Below, one piece after another: positions 63,158 to 64,000 of a stretch of DNA of 64,000 bases. A program made the translations under genes and the position numbers. The notes beneath the pieces were generated by a model, which worked only from the letters and a program-made list of their open reading frames with translations, made no database searches and was not told the origin of the DNA. Every line of letters begins with the position of its first letter. Position 1 is the stretch's first letter. The DNA lies in contig CM028908.1 in NCBI GenBank assembly GCA_016801845.1, positions 21,029,047 through 21,093,046 on the forward strand. The letters run 5' to 3'. The DNA is from Polydactylus sextarius (taxonomy: Eukaryota; Chordata; Actinopteri; Polynemidae).

Positions 63158-63382
63158 CATGCTTTTATCTCCAAACGTTCAAGGTATTTTTCCTCAACTC
63201 TACCACCTCAGATTTCAGAAAATGCAGAGATCATTGAAGACCCTTTAGAGAAGGTGGAGCAATTAAAGCCAGAGGTGAAAAACCAGGGACAAGACACACA
63301 ACAATCCCAACTGTTAGTGGACGAGATCACAGAGCTAACCAAGCTAACTCAGCTCCTGATGTTTTCCACATACCTCTACTGA
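63158..63382 (+). other. Exon-like Gln/Glu/Lys-rich open frame
   Basis: An acceptor-like tract (TTTTTCCTCAACTCTACCACCTCAG) ends at 63211. The frame following it runs 56 codons to a TGA at 63380-63382 and begins ISENAEIIEDPLEKVEQLKP, then continues with Gln/Glu/Leu-rich coiled-coil-like sequence. There is no initiator ATG before the last residues and no strong donor, so it could only be an internal or terminal exon or a remnant. Open frames of this length occur by chance in 64 kb; composition is the only extra support. Confidence 0.18.
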
Positions 63383-64000
63383 ACAGCACTTTGTCTGCTT
63401 TGATCATTGTTGAATCCTGACAGACATTCCCACATGATTCAAAGAAGTAGTTTTGAAAACATAATTCACAGAAATTTGAGTTTTGCAAATCAGCAGTCAC
63501 GTATATGGGACACATTGTTTCTCGTGATTGGCACAAGACCAGGTAAAGTCTATGAATGGTCTCCTGGTGTGAAAATATTTCTAAACTTGTAGACTTGTAC
63601 TCTTTTTATGAGATGATGTGAGCACAAGTATGCATGCATACGTTTCACACAAGAAAATGAATGGACTGAACATCCTGTTGCTCATTCAGTTCGGCATCTA
63701 TCGTGTACAGCTTTGGGATGTGAGAGAACAGGTTGTTGCATATGCAAGTCATGTTCTGAGTTGCACACAGAGGAAGTGCTTCACATTAAAGATGAATATT
63801 TAAAGCTAAAATACTGTCTGAGAACCATTTGACCATTCTTCTTTTTTATTTTTATAGTTCAATGACTATTTGAAAATTTAAAAAAAAAATCATGACCCAC
63901 TTTTGGTCAACATGTGGCTGATAAATCAGACACTCCAGACACCACTTGAGTTGCAATCAATTCATTTTCAATCATCCCTGATGACCACCACCACTCCTCG

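Larger units (their letters stand above)
58580..64000. other. Upstream flank of the inferred promoter
   Basis: AT-rich sequence, with only a fish dispersed repeat, short TG tracts, a 14-bp direct repeat (60739-60752 and 60756-60769) and the weak exon-like frame at 63158. No promoter-like CpG block occurs here, so any gene on the right starts or ends outside the window. Confidence 0.45.

Noticed and set aside
1..64000. microRNA, tRNA, rRNA or histone genes
   Set aside because: I looked for common miRNA seeds, tRNA box A/B-like sequence and known coding motifs and found none I could support.

Overview
The window reads as nuclear DNA of a vertebrate, almost certainly a teleost fish and probably an acanthomorph. 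The evidence is long, abundant (CA)n, (GA)n, (TA)n and poly-A/T tracts, no compact gene array, candidate exons bounded by GT/AG splice sites, a CpG-rich promoter-like block, and decayed copies of dispersed repeats that I recognise from fish genomes (61231-61502, 14521-14660, 39244-39320). I see no Alu or mammalian L1 sequence. Operons, ribosome binding sites, CRISPR arrays and similar bacterial features do not apply. Nearly all open frames of 60-210 codons look like chance or microsatellite read-through.

Layout. (1) 1-57 kb is a gene-poor, AT-rich landscape. It holds many short stretches that look like conserved non-coding elements: homeodomain TAAT cores, 12 exact POU octamers spread from 1.4 to 52 kb, and two same-strand copies of a 28-bp identical element 11.2 kb apart (30786 and 41966). 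Microsatellites, GC-rich islets (22.45-22.85, 23.82-24.03, 26.03-26.35 and 34.95-35.5 kb) and two perfect hairpins at 29.8-30.15 kb interrupt it. (2) About 56.75-57.98 kb is CpG-rich and promoter-like. On the minus strand it carries a palindromic CRE (57961-57968) followed by two good splice donors (57770 and 57504), so I infer the 5' end of a gene transcribed leftward into the 57-kb landscape. (3) 58-64 kb lies upstream of that promoter. It is AT-rich, with a 42-nt A run, a compound (TG)(TA) tract and a fish dispersed repeat.

Candidate exons on the minus strand with good splice sites are at 53227-53306 and 10370-10436. Their reading phases would allow direct joining. A possible alternative first exon ends at 54501. 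I could not match their short peptides to any protein I know, so I do not name the gene. The best overall reading is a developmental-regulator-like locus: one promoter and a very long, enhancer-rich first-intron or gene-desert region. That is inference. Conservation with other fish genomes and RNA-seq splice reads would settle it.

I found no previously undescribed multi-gene system. The observations most worth checking are the duplicated 28-bp element, the octamer series, the CRE promoter with two donors, and the phase-compatible candidate exons.
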